Assembly (NCBI RefSeq): GCF_000013665.1
Contig: NC_007912.1
Location: forward strand, 4,649,684 to 4,713,683
Reading direction: 5' to 3'
Source of the DNA: Saccharophagus degradans 2-40
GTDB taxonomy: Bacteria; Pseudomonadota; Gammaproteobacteria; Pseudomonadales; Cellvibrionaceae
Length of the DNA stretch: 64,000 bases
In this document: piece after piece, positions 8,874 through 17,857 of the stretch
How the letters are laid out: the number at the start of each line of letters is the position of its first letter
How positions within the stretch are numbered: position 1 is the stretch's first letter
Notes under the pieces: generated by a model
What the model was told of the DNA's origin: nothing
What the model saw: only the letters and a program-made list of their open reading frames with translations
The model's database searches: none
Translations under genes and position numbers: made by a program

Positions 8874-11366
8874 CTATTGCTCCCAGTCCACGACGATGGT
8901 GTTATCTACTTTGCGCAATTCGCGTACAAATAGCGCCTTAATAAAATGTAAGAACTCTTCATTTTCTGCTTCAAAACGCAGGGTAATTGAGGCCGATGTA
9001 TTCGACCCACGCACCAAGCCCCAACCGTCTTTAAAGTCTGCCCGCAGGCCATCCAATGTGGTGAGTTTGGCTTCGCCAAAGTCGCCGTTTTGAATCAGGC
9101 TTTCTATCAATTTAAATTTCTTATCTTCCGCTACATCTACACGCACTTCAGTAGTAGAAATAAGCTCTGGAAATTCACCAATAATTTCGTCCAGAGTTTC
9201 ACCCTGCAAGCTAATTATTTCTATTAAACGTGCAGCGGCGTACATGCCGTCATCAAAGCCAAACCAGCGGTCTTTAATAAAGATATGGCCCGAGTATTCA
9301 CCACCCAACAAAGCGCCCGTTTCGAGCATTTTGCCTTTCATTGGTGAGTGACCGGTTTTCCATAATATGGGGCGCCCACCGTAATCGGTAATACACTGGT
9401 TTAATGCGCGTGTACTTTTCACATCGAACACCACATCGGCACCGGGGTTGCGCGATACAATATCTTTTGCAAAAAGCATAAGCAGGCGGTCTGGCCAAAT
9501 AATTTTGCCTTTTGGCGTAACCACTACCAAGCGGTCACCATCACCATCAAACGCCACACCTAAATCGGCATTGGTTTCGCGTACTTTCGCAATTAGCGGC
9601 TGCAAATTTTTAACAATAGTTGGGTCTGGGTCGTGATTTGGGAATGTACCGTCTAAGTCGCAGAACAATGGCACAACACCGCAACCAAGCTCTTCAAATA
9701 ACTGCGGGGCCACCTTACCTGTTACGCCGTTCGCAGCGTCAATAACGATAGATATATCGCCTGCAAGTGCCACATCAGAAAAAATGGTATCGATATAGCT
9801 TGGCACAATATCGTGGCGTTTTTCTTCGCCTGCACCTTCGTATAAATTTTTACTTAAAATACGCGCGCGAATCGCTTTAATATCTTCTTCTGCCCGACAC
9901 TTACCATTGATTACAACTTTAAAGCCATTGTACTCCGCAGGATTGTGCGAAGCCGTCACCATAATGCCACTTTTACCGCAATCTAACGTTTCCGTTGCAA
10001 AATACAGTAGCGGTGTAGGTACGGTACCAATATTCACCACATCACAACCCGTACTTAATATACCGCGAATTAAATACTCGGTAAGCTCTGGGCTGTGGGT
10101 GCGCGCATCGCGCGCAACAATTAATGTTGTCTCACCAGCATCCAGTGCCTCACTTGCCACTGCTTGGCCTATTTGCTGCGCTATTTCTTTGGTAATTTCT
10201 GTTTTTGCCAAACCGCGTATATCGTAAGCACGGAAAATAACATTGGGCAAAAGTGAATCGTCAATGTCTTCCGTTTGTTCTGGTATATCTGCCAACGAAG
10301 CCGATCCAGCAGTTGCCGTTTCTTCATCTTCCAAGCCCAGTAGTGCTTCGTCTTCGTCGCTAATTTCTATATCTAAAATATCCTGCGGTACAGAAGGCGC
10401 AACAGCGTCCGGTTTCAAACCTAAAGACACATTAACAGCTTGCGTTTCGGCTTTAGCAACCATACGCAATCCTATTCGGCGGCCGAGTAATACAGCCGTT
10501 AAAAAACAAATAGCGGCAAGCGCACCAATGCCAATATAGATTAGCGTTGCATCTACCGATGCTTGCGCTCTCATCAAGGGCGATGGTTCAAAAATAATAT
10601 GCCAATAGGTGCCCTCTACCGCTGCTGGCTCGGCGCGACCTTCGCCGCCTTGCCCAACAACAAATACATTTCGGTCTTGAACTCCCGGAATTTTTTGAAT
10701 GAGAGTTGCGCGGCCAAATTGAACATTTTCTTCACCAATTGCGCGCTTTACGCCATCGATATTAAAACGCAATAGCAATGTGCCGTGCGCAGGCAAATCA
10801 CTAACAGAGGGCACCGCAACAGCGTAAGAGAGCAACCACTGTTTATTGATATTGGCAAACTCTGGTAAAACTGTTTCACGCTCTTCGGCAAGCCGAATTT
10901 GTTCTAGCTCCGCAAAGCGAATTGGGAATGGCGCTTCGGCGTCCAGTTTTGCGCTACCTTTAGGGAAAGCTTGCGCAGACTCGACATTATTTACCTGTTT
11001 AAGAATTTGCGCTTCTATATCTTCAAGCGCCTCTTCATCATTAGACGCTAATGCCGACGCTAAGCTTGGCTTGCGCGCAAAAAAATCGACTTGCTGATAC
11101 ACACTATCGATATAAATTTTTAAGTTTTCTGCCACTATCGCCGAGCGCTGCTCGGTGAGCTTTATTAATTGCTTTTCTTGTACATCTATCACTAAAAATT
11201 TATACGCAGCAAAACCAACACCACCGACAATGATTGCCGCGACCGCCAACGCGATACTTACAGCAATTACAACCGGGCTTGCTTTGCTCGTATTTTTAGC
11301 TTTAACGCTTTTACCTTTTACTGAAGAACCATCTTCAAGATTTGCTCTACTGGGCTTCGGTAACAC
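8874..11366 (-). CDS. algC: Phosphomannomutase/phosphoglucomutase with N-terminal membrane sensor-like extension
   Basis: About 830 residues. The C-terminal ~460 residues are a complete alpha-D-phosphohexomutase: phospho-Ser loop TASHNPAEYNG (about 467-477), metal loop DGDGDR (about 605-610), sugar loop GGEYSGH, phosphate site RGSNTSASI. The N-terminal part has a transmembrane helix at about 32-55, a periplasmic-type segment, and a second helix at about 270-292, so the enzyme is probably tethered to the inner membrane. Pseudomonas AlgC has a similar long N-terminus. I chose GTG at 11366 because an AGGA lies 6 nt upstream; a TTG at 11402 would add 12 residues without support. It makes mannose-1-P and glucose-1-P for exopolysaccharide and LPS. 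Confidence 0.9.
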   Translation of the reverse strand: MLPKPSRANLEDGSSVKGKSVKAKNTSKASPVVIAVSIALAVAAIIVGGVGFAAYKFLVIDVQEKQLIKLTEQRSAIVAENLKIYIDSVYQQVDFFARKPSLASALASNDEEALEDIEAQILKQVNNVESAQAFPKGSAKLDAEAPFPIRFAELEQIRLAEERETVLPEFANINKQWLLSYAVAVPSVSDLPAHGTLLLRFNIDGVKRAIGEENVQFGRATLIQKIPGVQDRNVFVVGQGGEGRAEPAAVEGTYWHIIFEPSPLMRAQASVDATLIYIGIGALAAICFLTAVLLGRRIGLRMVAKAETQAVNVSLGLKPDAVAPSVPQDILDIEISDEDEALLGLEDEETATAGSASLADIPEQTEDIDDSLLPNVIFRAYDIRGLAKTEITKEIAQQIGQAVASEALDAGETTLIVARDARTHSPELTEYLIRGILSTGCDVVNIGTVPTPLLYFATETLDCGKSGIMVTASHNPAEYNGFKVVINGKCRAEEDIKAIRARILSKNLYEGAGEEKRHDIVPSYIDTIFSDVALAGDISIVIDAANGVTGKVAPQLFEELGCGVVPLFCDLDGTFPNHDPDPTIVKNLQPLIAKVRETNADLGVAFDGDGDRLVVVTPKGKIIWPDRLLMLFAKDIVSRNPGADVVFDVKSTRALNQCITDYGGRPILWKTGHSPMKGKMLETGALLGGEYSGHIFIKDRWFGFDDGMYAAARLIEIISLQGETLDEIIGEFPELISTTEVRVDVAEDKKFKLIESLIQNGDFGEAKLTTLDGLRADFKDGWGLVRGSNTSASITLRFEAENEEFLHFIKALFVRELRKVDNTIVVDWEQ

Positions 11367-11457
11367 GATCTGTCCTTTTCTTAGCGCGGCAATTAAACGC
11401 AATCCTGCAGGGTTTACACTTACCCTTTGCGCAACACCAAATATAAATTAGGTTAAA

Positions 11458-12729
11458 TTATTTAACGGCTTCTGCCTGTTTAAAAAAGTCTGCTATTTTT
11501 GTAACTAACACGCGCGATAATTGCGCCTTACTCATTTGATCTATTGATTCTTCTAACAGGGCTGCACTCGCTTCGCTGCCCCCGCTAGCCGCATCATGCG
11601 CATTTAATGGCGCTTTGCGGCGCAATACCCATACAGCGTTATTGTCACTGTTAAAGCCAATACCCACTTGCGACACATCGTTGGCAATAATCATATCGAG
11701 CTTTTTAGCGTGCAACTTAGAGGCGGCATATTGCTGTACATCTTTTGTCTCTGCAGCAAAACCTACGGTTATGGGCCTATCTGCCCGCTCCGCCACCGCG
11801 CGAATAATATCGGGGTTTTCCACCAATTCTATGGTGTTGCTCATCCCTTCGGTCTTTTTTAACTTTTGTTGCGCCACATTCGCAGGGCGGTAATCGGCAA
11901 CGGCAGCAGCACCAATAAACACATCGGCCCCTTCTACACTCGCCTCTACTTGCGCGGCCATTTCTAGCGCGCTTTCTACATTTATTCGCGTAACGCGCTC
12001 TGGCACCGGCAACTGGGTGGGGCCGCTCACAAGTATAGTGTGAGCCCCTGCCTCTGCCATGGCTTGCGCTAGGGCATAGCCCATTTTGCCTGAGCTGTGG
12101 TTGGAGATATATCGCACAGGGTCTATGGCCTCGCGCGTGGGGCCTGCAGTAATCACCACTTTGCGACCCGTCATACTACCAGCCTGAAACAGGCCCGCGA
12201 CCGCTTCGCATATGGCGAGTGGCTCAAGCATTCTGCCCATACCTACATCGCCACAGGCTTGGCTACCGGCAGCCGGGCCAATAATATGCACTGCTCGCTT
12301 GGCAATAAGCGCTAGGTTATCTTGCGTGGCAGGGCTTGCCCACATGGCTTGATTCATGGCTGGCGCCACGGCAATAAGCCCCTTGGAAGCCAAGCACAGG
12401 GTAGACAGTAAATCGCTGCCCTCACCGTGACTAAGTTTGGCAATAAAATCTGCGCTGGCAGGGGCAACCAAAATAACATCGGCCCAGCGCGCCAGCTCAA
12501 TATGCCCCATGGCCGCCTCGGCCTGCGTATCTAATAGCTCGGTGTGCACAGGCTTACCAGAAAGTGCCTGCATGGTAAGCGGGGTAATAAACTCTTGTGC
12601 CGCGCGGGTCATCACCACACGCACATCGGCACCGGCATCCTGCAAGCGGCGCACTAAGTCTGCACTTTTGTAGGCCGCTATTCCGCCGGTTACGCCAAGC
12701 AAAACGCGTTTATTGGTTAGGGTATTCAT
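11458..12729 (-). CDS. coaBC: Bifunctional phosphopantothenoylcysteine decarboxylase / phosphopantothenate-cysteine ligase
   Basis: Two consecutive steps of coenzyme A synthesis in one 423-residue protein. The flavin-dependent decarboxylase (CoaC) covers roughly 1-185 ([27 protein letters not shown]). The ligase (CoaB) follows ([34 protein letters not shown]). Length is normal. In pseudomonads dut lies between this gene and algC; here only about 90 bp separate them and no dUTPase frame is present. Confidence 0.95.
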   Translation of the reverse strand: MNTLTNKRVLLGVTGGIAAYKSADLVRRLQDAGADVRVVMTRAAQEFITPLTMQALSGKPVHTELLDTQAEAAMGHIELARWADVILVAPASADFIAKLSHGEGSDLLSTLCLASKGLIAVAPAMNQAMWASPATQDNLALIAKRAVHIIGPAAGSQACGDVGMGRMLEPLAICEAVAGLFQAGSMTGRKVVITAGPTREAIDPVRYISNHSSGKMGYALAQAMAEAGAHTILVSGPTQLPVPERVTRINVESALEMAAQVEASVEGADVFIGAAAVADYRPANVAQQKLKKTEGMSNTIELVENPDIIRAVAERADRPITVGFAAETKDVQQYAASKLHAKKLDMIIANDVSQVGIGFNSDNNAVWVLRRKAPLNAHDAASGGSEASAALLEESIDQMSKAQLSRVLVTKIADFFKQAEAVK

Positions 12730-12780
12730 TTAGGGGCATCTAGCCAATCGAGATTAGGGGCATTAAGATACCATCTTAAT

Positions 12781-12818
12781 GCGGGTTTATGAACTTAACA
12801 GTGCACGTTCGAACCCGC
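12781..12818. other. Hairpin upstream of radC
   Basis: GCGGGTT (12781-12787) pairs with AACCCGC (12812-12818), with an inner GAAC/GTTC pairing. It lies between the divergent coaBC and radC genes. There is no T tract and no tRNA fold. Role unknown. Confidence 0.3.
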
Positions 12819-12925
12819 TTTATTGGTGGCTTGCTTAAGTAGTGACCATTCACTTCTACCGCCGAGCCACGTCGCGCAAATTAACTTGCTAATGAATAGC
12901 GAGCTCTCACTATAAGGAACATAGT

Positions 12926-13600
12926 ATGGCAATAACCGATTGGCCCATTGAAGAACGCCCCCGCGAAAAACTTCTTAACCGAGGCGCACACGCGCTTTCC
13001 GATGCTGAATTACTGGCAATATTCCTGCGCACCGGCGTGAAAGGTAAATCCGCCGTCGATTTGGCGCGCGAGCTACTGGCTTACTTTGGCGGCTTGCGAC
13101 CGCTCTTAGAAGCGTCACAACAGGACTTTTGCCAAGCCCAGGGCTTGGGCAACGCCAAATTCAGCCAGCTGCAGGCTGTACTGGAAATGTCCCGTCGGCA
13201 TTTAGCCGCAGCGCTCGAACAAAAAACTTCACTTACCAGTACCACCGCCGTTAAACAGTTTGTGAGTGCGCAACTGCGTCATCGTCAAAGCGAAGTATTT
13301 GCGCTAATACTGTTAAATACACAAAACCAGCTAATTAAGTTTGTAGAGCTGTTTAACGGCACTATCGATAGCGCCTCGGTGTACCCCCGCGAAGTGGTTA
13401 AAACGGCCCTTAGCCACAATGCGGCGGCGGTTATCCTCGCTCACAACCATCCATCTGGTATTGCCGAGCCCAGCGAGCCAGATAAAGCCATTACCAAACG
13501 CCTACAACAAGCGCTACAATTGGTGGACATTCGCACTTTGGACCACCTAGTGGTGGGTGACACCGAAGCGGTATCATTTGCAGAAAGAGGCTGGATTTAA
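12926..13600 (+). CDS. radC: RadC/YeeS family JAB1/MPN domain protein
   Basis: 224 residues. It has an N-terminal helix-hairpin-helix region ([20 protein letters not shown] and [11 protein letters not shown]) and a C-terminal MPN domain with the JAMM metal motif [14 protein letters not shown] at about 172-185. Once considered a DNA repair gene, its biochemical role is unproven. Its placement between coaBC and rpmB is the widespread gammaproteobacterial arrangement, here divergent from coaBC. Confidence 0.92.
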   Translation: MAITDWPIEERPREKLLNRGAHALSDAELLAIFLRTGVKGKSAVDLARELLAYFGGLRPLLEASQQDFCQAQGLGNAKFSQLQAVLEMSRRHLAAALEQKTSLTSTTAVKQFVSAQLRHRQSEVFALILLNTQNQLIKFVELFNGTIDSASVYPREVVKTALSHNAAAVILAHNHPSGIAEPSEPDKAITKRLQQALQLVDIRTLDHLVVGDTEAVSFAERGWI

Positions 13601-13648
13601 CAAATCTACAAAAAACTGGCCAAATATGACTGGTTTTTCATCAATTTC

Positions 13649-13677
13649 TTGCTATTGATTGGTCGCTCTGGTATAAA
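13649..13677 (+). promoter_or_regulatory. Sigma-70 promoter for rpmB-rpmG
   Basis: TTGCTA (13649-13654) and TATAAA (13672-13677) with the optimal 17-bp spacing, followed by a leader of about 130 nt before rpmB. Good match for a strong ribosomal-protein promoter. Confidence 0.65.
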
Positions 13678-13813
13678 ACGCGCCTCTTTTCGGCCACCGA
13701 CAAATGATTGTGCATTTTTTAGCCACTCAGGCCGAGGTATACCGAATTCCACAAGCACTTAATGGCTGCTCATTTACAGACCAGCCAGTTCAGACAATTT
13801 ATGAGGCAAAACA

Positions 13814-14050
13814 ATGGCTAAGGTTTGTCAGGTTACAGGTAAACGCCCAGTAACAGGCCACAACGTATCTCACGCAAAAAACCACACTAAGCGTCGTTTT
13901 TTGCCAAACTTACACTCTCACCGTTTTTGGGTAGAGTCTGAGAAGCGTTTCGTTAAACTGCGTATCTCTACTAAAGGTATGCGTATCATCGACAAGAAAG
14001 GTATCGATACCGTTCTAGCTGAGCTTCGCGCTCGCGGCGAAAAAGTTTAA
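13814..14050 (+). CDS. rpmB: 50S ribosomal protein L28
   Basis: 78 residues starting [20 protein letters not shown], the standard L28 beginning. It belongs to the form without the CxxC zinc ribbon (only Cys5 is present). Located 28 bp before rpmG and after radC, as in most gammaproteobacteria. Confidence 0.97.
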   Translation: MAKVCQVTGKRPVTGHNVSHAKNHTKRRFLPNLHSHRFWVESEKRFVKLRISTKGMRIIDKKGIDTVLAELRARGEKV

Positions 14051-14078
14051 GCCGGCTAGAGACTGAGGAGAAAACATC

Positions 14079-14234
14079 ATGAGAGATAAAATCCGTTTGA
14101 ATTCAAGCGCAGGTACAGGTCACTTCTACACTACGACCAAAAACAAGCGCAACATGCCTGGCAAGTTCGAGATCAAAAAGTTTGATCCTGTAGCTCGCAA
14201 GCACGTAATGTACAAAGAAGGCAAAATCAAATAA
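14079..14234 (+). CDS. rpmG: 50S ribosomal protein L33
   Basis: 51 codons from ATG 14079 to TAA 14232-14234, with GAGGAG 9 nt upstream. The protein starts [19 protein letters not shown] and ends [11 protein letters not shown], the pseudomonad L33 form of 51 residues without zinc-binding cysteines. Translationally linked to rpmB; a strong terminator follows. Confidence 0.96.
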
Positions 14235-14255
14235 GATTTTTCTTCGCGGTACACT

Positions 14256-14284
14256 AAAAGCCCAGCATGTCTGGGCTTTTTTGT
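14256..14284 (+). terminator. Rho-independent terminator after rpmG
   Basis: AAAAGCCCAG (14256-14265) pairs perfectly with CTGGGCTTTT (14271-14280) across a 5-nt loop and is followed by further T residues. Confidence 0.9.
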
Positions 14285-14336
14285 GCCCGTAAATAGTTCA
14301 GAGGCTCCTTTACACTAAAGCCGCACGGAGATTGCC

Positions 14337-15152
14337 ATGCCAGAGTTACCCGAAGTAGAAACCACCCGCCGCGGTATACTCCCCCACCTAGAAGGCAAAC
14401 GCGTTAAAGCCGTTAGCGTGCGCAATCGCTCCCTGCGCTGGCCCATCCCAGCAGACCTAGCCCAACAAATTCAAAACAAAACCCTGCGCACTATTCACCG
14501 GCGCGGTAAATACCTACTGCTTGAGTTTGCCAATGGGCACGTTATTTGGCACTTGGGGATGTCTGGCAGTTTACGCATTATTAAGGCCGACGAACCACCC
14601 ATGGTACACGACCACGTGGATATAGCATTTGGCGGTAACCTCGCCCTGCGCTACACAGATCCGCGCCGATTTGGCGCCGTATTATGGACAAACGAAGCCA
14701 TTCTCGAGCACAAGCTACTCAACCACCTCGGGCCAGAACCACTAACCGACGCATTCAACAGCGCCTACCTGTTCGATAAAAGCCGCAAGCGCAGCCAAAG
14801 TGTTAAAACGTGGATTATGGACAGCAAGGTAGTGGTTGGGGTGGGCAACATTTACGCTAACGAAGCTTTATTTAACTCTGCTATTCACCCACTAAAAGCC
14901 GCGGGTAAACTCAGCCAAAAGCAGTGCGATATTTTTTGTAGCGAAATTAAAAGCGTGCTTGCCAAAGCCATAGAACAAGGCGGTACAACGCTAAGAGACT
15001 TTGTAGGCGGAGATGGTAAACCGGGTTATTTTGCGCAGGAACTAAACGTATACGGCCGTGGGGGCAAGGCCTGTAAGAAATGCCGCAAACCTCTTACAGA
15101 AAAAAAACTAGGGCAGCGCACCACCGTGTACTGCACCCATTGCCAAAAATAA
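14337..15152 (+). CDS. mutM: Formamidopyrimidine-DNA glycosylase
   Basis: Removes 8-oxoguanine and ring-opened purines (glycosylase plus beta/delta-lyase). It has 271 residues. [12 protein letters not shown] at the N-terminus holds catalytic Pro2 and Glu3. Lys58-type region [10 protein letters not shown] and the helix-two-turn-helix segment [14 protein letters not shown] are present. The C-terminal zinc finger has two CxxC pairs (ACKKC and YCTHC). It is downstream of the rpmG terminator, so it is probably transcribed separately. Confidence 0.96.
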   Translation: MPELPEVETTRRGILPHLEGKRVKAVSVRNRSLRWPIPADLAQQIQNKTLRTIHRRGKYLLLEFANGHVIWHLGMSGSLRIIKADEPPMVHDHVDIAFGGNLALRYTDPRRFGAVLWTNEAILEHKLLNHLGPEPLTDAFNSAYLFDKSRKRSQSVKTWIMDSKVVVGVGNIYANEALFNSAIHPLKAAGKLSQKQCDIFCSEIKSVLAKAIEQGGTTLRDFVGGDGKPGYFAQELNVYGRGGKACKKCRKPLTEKKLGQRTTVYCTHCQK

Positions 15153-15159
15153 ATGGCAG

Positions 15160-15564
15160 CTAATAGTTCATACCCAAGCCGTAAGCGCGACGCGATTTAG
15201 GCTCTGGTAATTGGTAGCTTAAAACCGGTGAATTAACTTCTACAAATGCCGGTGCACTTTCAAAGGCGAGGTCAGACTGAATAATACGCAGCTTATAGCC
15301 GTATACTCCATTCTTTAAAACCACCTGCGACAGCGCTTGAATTGATTGCCCTTGAGCAATTAATTCGAATTCGCCACCTTGATAATTGCGATATAACTCT
15401 ATGTGCTTTTGGTCTTCGGTATTCACCAAGCTCCAATCTACTCCCACTACAAATGTCGCATCATCTGACAAACTGGGAACTTCCAAGCTCGGTGCCGCAT
15501 AACTTTTGCCAGCCAGCAAAATTACACACACTACCAAAGCCACTTTACTAAGCAGCCTGTTCAT
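15160..15564 (-). CDS. Small exported protein with fibronectin-III-like fold
   Basis: About 134 residues. An ATG at 15564 is preceded by AGGAG 5 nt upstream; an ATG 18 nt earlier (15582) is weaker. The first ~23 residues (LLSKVALVVCVILLAGKSYA) are a signal peptide. The rest is beta-rich (HIELYRNYQGGEFELI, YGYKLRIIQ), resembling a single FnIII/Ig-like domain as found in carbohydrate-active or surface proteins. No enzyme motif. It converges on mutM with only 7 bp between stops. Function unknown. Confidence 0.6.
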   Translation of the reverse strand: MNRLLSKVALVVCVILLAGKSYAAPSLEVPSLSDDATFVVGVDWSLVNTEDQKHIELYRNYQGGEFELIAQGQSIQALSQVVLKNGVYGYKLRIIQSDLAFESAPAFVEVNSPVLSYQLPEPKSRRAYGLGMNY

Positions 15565-15815
15565 ACTAACTCCTTGATTCATCCTTTAGGTAAAACGCGC
15601 CTTAAATGTGCGCGCAATATAAAAACGCCTTCTAGTGAGGCTTTATATTTTTGCAGCCGAAACGACCATTCCCCTAGCAGCAGACATTAACGGATGCACA
15701 AAATAAACTCTGTTATAAAAATGTAAAGTAAAAACACTTGATAATATGCAGCGCGCCACACTATCGCTTAATTAATCAGACAACCTAAACGACAACCCCC
15801 TCCATTTTAAAGCCA

Positions 15816-16535
15816 CTACTGCGCCAAAGCGGCCTTCTGCAACGCAACCAATTCCGCCACACCTTTCTTAGCTAAGCTAAACATGCCCGCAAACTGCTCA
15901 TCGGTGAACGGTTTTTTCTCGGCAGTACCTTGAATTTCAATCAAGCCGCCTTCCTCTGTCATCACCATATTCATATCGGTTTCTGCGTTGGAATCTTCTG
16001 GGTAATCCAAATCCAACACCGGCACGCCCTCATAAATACCCACAGAAACCGCTGCAACCATATGCACTAACGGGTCGGTGGTAATCATTTTTTCGCGCTG
16101 CAAATAACGAATGGCATCTACCAACGCCACAAGTGCACCGGTTATAGAAGCAGTTCGCGTGCCACCATCGGCCTGAATAACATCGCAATCTATTACAATA
16201 GAATGCTCACCCAGTGCCGTTAAATCGACAGCGGCGCGCAAAGAGCGGCCAATTAAACGCTGGATTTCTACCGTGCGCCCACCCTGCTTACCGCGTGCAG
16301 CTTCACGCCCCATACGCGAGCCCGTAGAACGCGGCAACATCCCGTATTCTGCTGTTATCCAACCCTGCCCCTGCCCTTTTAAAAAGCGGGGCACACCGGC
16401 TTCTACAGAGGCCGTACATATAACCTTGGTATCGCCAAAGCAAACTAAAACAGAGCCCTCAGCGTGACGAGTAAACTGACGAGTAATAGTTACGTCACGT
16501 AGTTGTTCTGGAGCGCGGCCACTTGGTCGTTGCAT
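15816..16535 (-). CDS. rph: RNase PH
   Basis: 3'-5' phosphorolytic exoribonuclease that trims tRNA 3' ends. The 239 residues match the family. [20 protein letters not shown] at the start, [34 protein letters not shown] (seen in two blocks) and [16 protein letters not shown] are diagnostic. It is divergent from yicC, the usual pairing in this order. In enteric bacteria rph precedes pyrE; here they are about 9 kb apart. Confidence 0.96.
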   Translation of the reverse strand: MQRPSGRAPEQLRDVTITRQFTRHAEGSVLVCFGDTKVICTASVEAGVPRFLKGQGQGWITAEYGMLPRSTGSRMGREAARGKQGGRTVEIQRLIGRSLRAAVDLTALGEHSIVIDCDVIQADGGTRTASITGALVALVDAIRYLQREKMITTDPLVHMVAAVSVGIYEGVPVLDLDYPEDSNAETDMNMVMTEEGGLIEIQGTAEKKPFTDEQFAGMFSLAKKGVAELVALQKAALAQ

Positions 16536-16735
16536 GATGAATCCTTTAGTAAATACGTTGGGCTTAAATTATGGGCGCGAATTATAACAGGGAAAGCCCG
16601 CAAAGGTTGGCGCGCAGGGTAATGCACGCCGAAATTAGCAATGGCTCCAGTGCAGCTCCCGCCCTGTGGTAAGATGCACCCCGTTAACACAACGCTTTTA
16701 GCAAACAATAAATTCACACAAATAGAGGAACCACT

Positions 16736-17602
16736 ATGCCACGCAGCATGACGGGCTTTGCACGATTAGAACAACAATACGACTGGGGCACCCTCTCCTG
16801 CGAAGTTCGCACAGTAAACCACCGCTATTTAGAACCCACTATTCGCATGCCCGAATCCTTGCGTGCCACCGAGCCCAAATTGCGCGATCAAATACGCAAA
16901 AAACTCAGCCGCGGCAAAGTAGAAGCCAACGTGCACCTGCGCACAGAAGCGGCCGACTCCTCTAACCTTGGCTTAAACCTTACTCTAGCAAAACAATTGG
17001 CAAAAATGAGTGAGCAACTAAGCGCAGAACTGGCTAACGCCGCCCCCATTAACCCAGTAGAGATTCTGCGCTGGCCGGGCGTAATTCAAACCGCAGAAGT
17101 AGACGCCGAAGTACTGCAAGCTGCCACCACCGAGCTATTTAATAAAACGCTGGACCAGCTCATCGCCAACCGCGACCGCGAAGGCGCCGAACTAGGCCAA
17201 CTTATAGAGCAGCGCCTAAACGCCATTGCCGAGCATGTGGTAGACGTACGCAAGCGCGTACCCGAAATACTTGCCCAATTTCAAGAAAAGCTACACGCAA
17301 AACTAGAAGCGCTAAAAATAGAAGTAGACGAAGATCGCTTCCACCAAGAAGTTGTTTACGTAACACAAAAATCCGATGTAGCAGAAGAGCTAGACCGCCT
17401 TGAAGCACACCTAACCGAAGTGCGCCTAGCCCTAAAACAAAAAGGCCCCATCGGCCGCCGGTTAGATTTTTTAATGCAAGAATTAAACAGAGAAGCCAAC
17501 ACACTCTCATCGAAATCCATGGCGAGTGACACCACTCAAACCGCTGTAGATTTAAAAGTACTTATCGAACAAATGCGCGAACAGATTCAAAATATCGAAT
17601 AA
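16736..17602 (+). CDS. yicC: YicC family endoribonuclease-like protein
   Basis: 288 residues with the family beginning PRSMTGFARLEQQ and end LEQMREQIQNIE-like (VLIEQMREQIQNIE). YicC proteins have been reported as a novel class of endoribonuclease acting on small RNAs, for example RyhB in E. coli. The central part is long-helical, and the conserved C-terminal GPIGRRLDFLMQELNREANTL block is present. In relatives gmk follows directly; here roughly 13 kb of accessory DNA intervenes. A GC hairpin follows at 17612-17632. Confidence 0.93.
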   Translation: MPRSMTGFARLEQQYDWGTLSCEVRTVNHRYLEPTIRMPESLRATEPKLRDQIRKKLSRGKVEANVHLRTEAADSSNLGLNLTLAKQLAKMSEQLSAELANAAPINPVEILRWPGVIQTAEVDAEVLQAATTELFNKTLDQLIANRDREGAELGQLIEQRLNAIAEHVVDVRKRVPEILAQFQEKLHAKLEALKIEVDEDRFHQEVVYVTQKSDVAEELDRLEAHLTEVRLALKQKGPIGRRLDFLMQELNREANTLSSKSMASDTTQTAVDLKVLIEQMREQIQNIE

Positions 17603-17611
17603 CTCGCCAAT

Positions 17612-17632
17612 CCCACCCTCCCGCAGGGTGGG
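17612..17632 (+). terminator. GC hairpin after yicC
   Basis: CCCACCCT (17612-17619) pairs with AGGGTGGG (17625-17632). There is no T run, so termination is uncertain, but it sits at the boundary of the accessory block. Confidence 0.35.
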
Positions 17633-17857
17633 CACCACCCACCACAATAGCCTCCCACTCAAACACTTCACCTATACACACCCCACTCAAACACACTGCC
17701 CTACTCCATCAAACAAGAGACAAGTCTCAAACTGCGCACATTGTGGCACCCTAAGTATTGTCTGCTTACAAGGTAAACAAAGCGCACTTGCCACCGGTAC
17801 GTTGGTTATTGTCCAATGGCGGCGCAACTCTTTTCGCGTAAAAGGAATTACTCGGCC

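Noticed and set aside
10563-11451. Plus-strand frames opposite algC
   Set aside because: Antisense shadows of a well-supported conserved gene; Ser/Ala-rich products without motifs.
12781-12818. GTTCGAACCC text resembling a tRNA T-loop
   Set aside because: No acceptor, D or anticodon arms can be formed around it; it is a simple hairpin.
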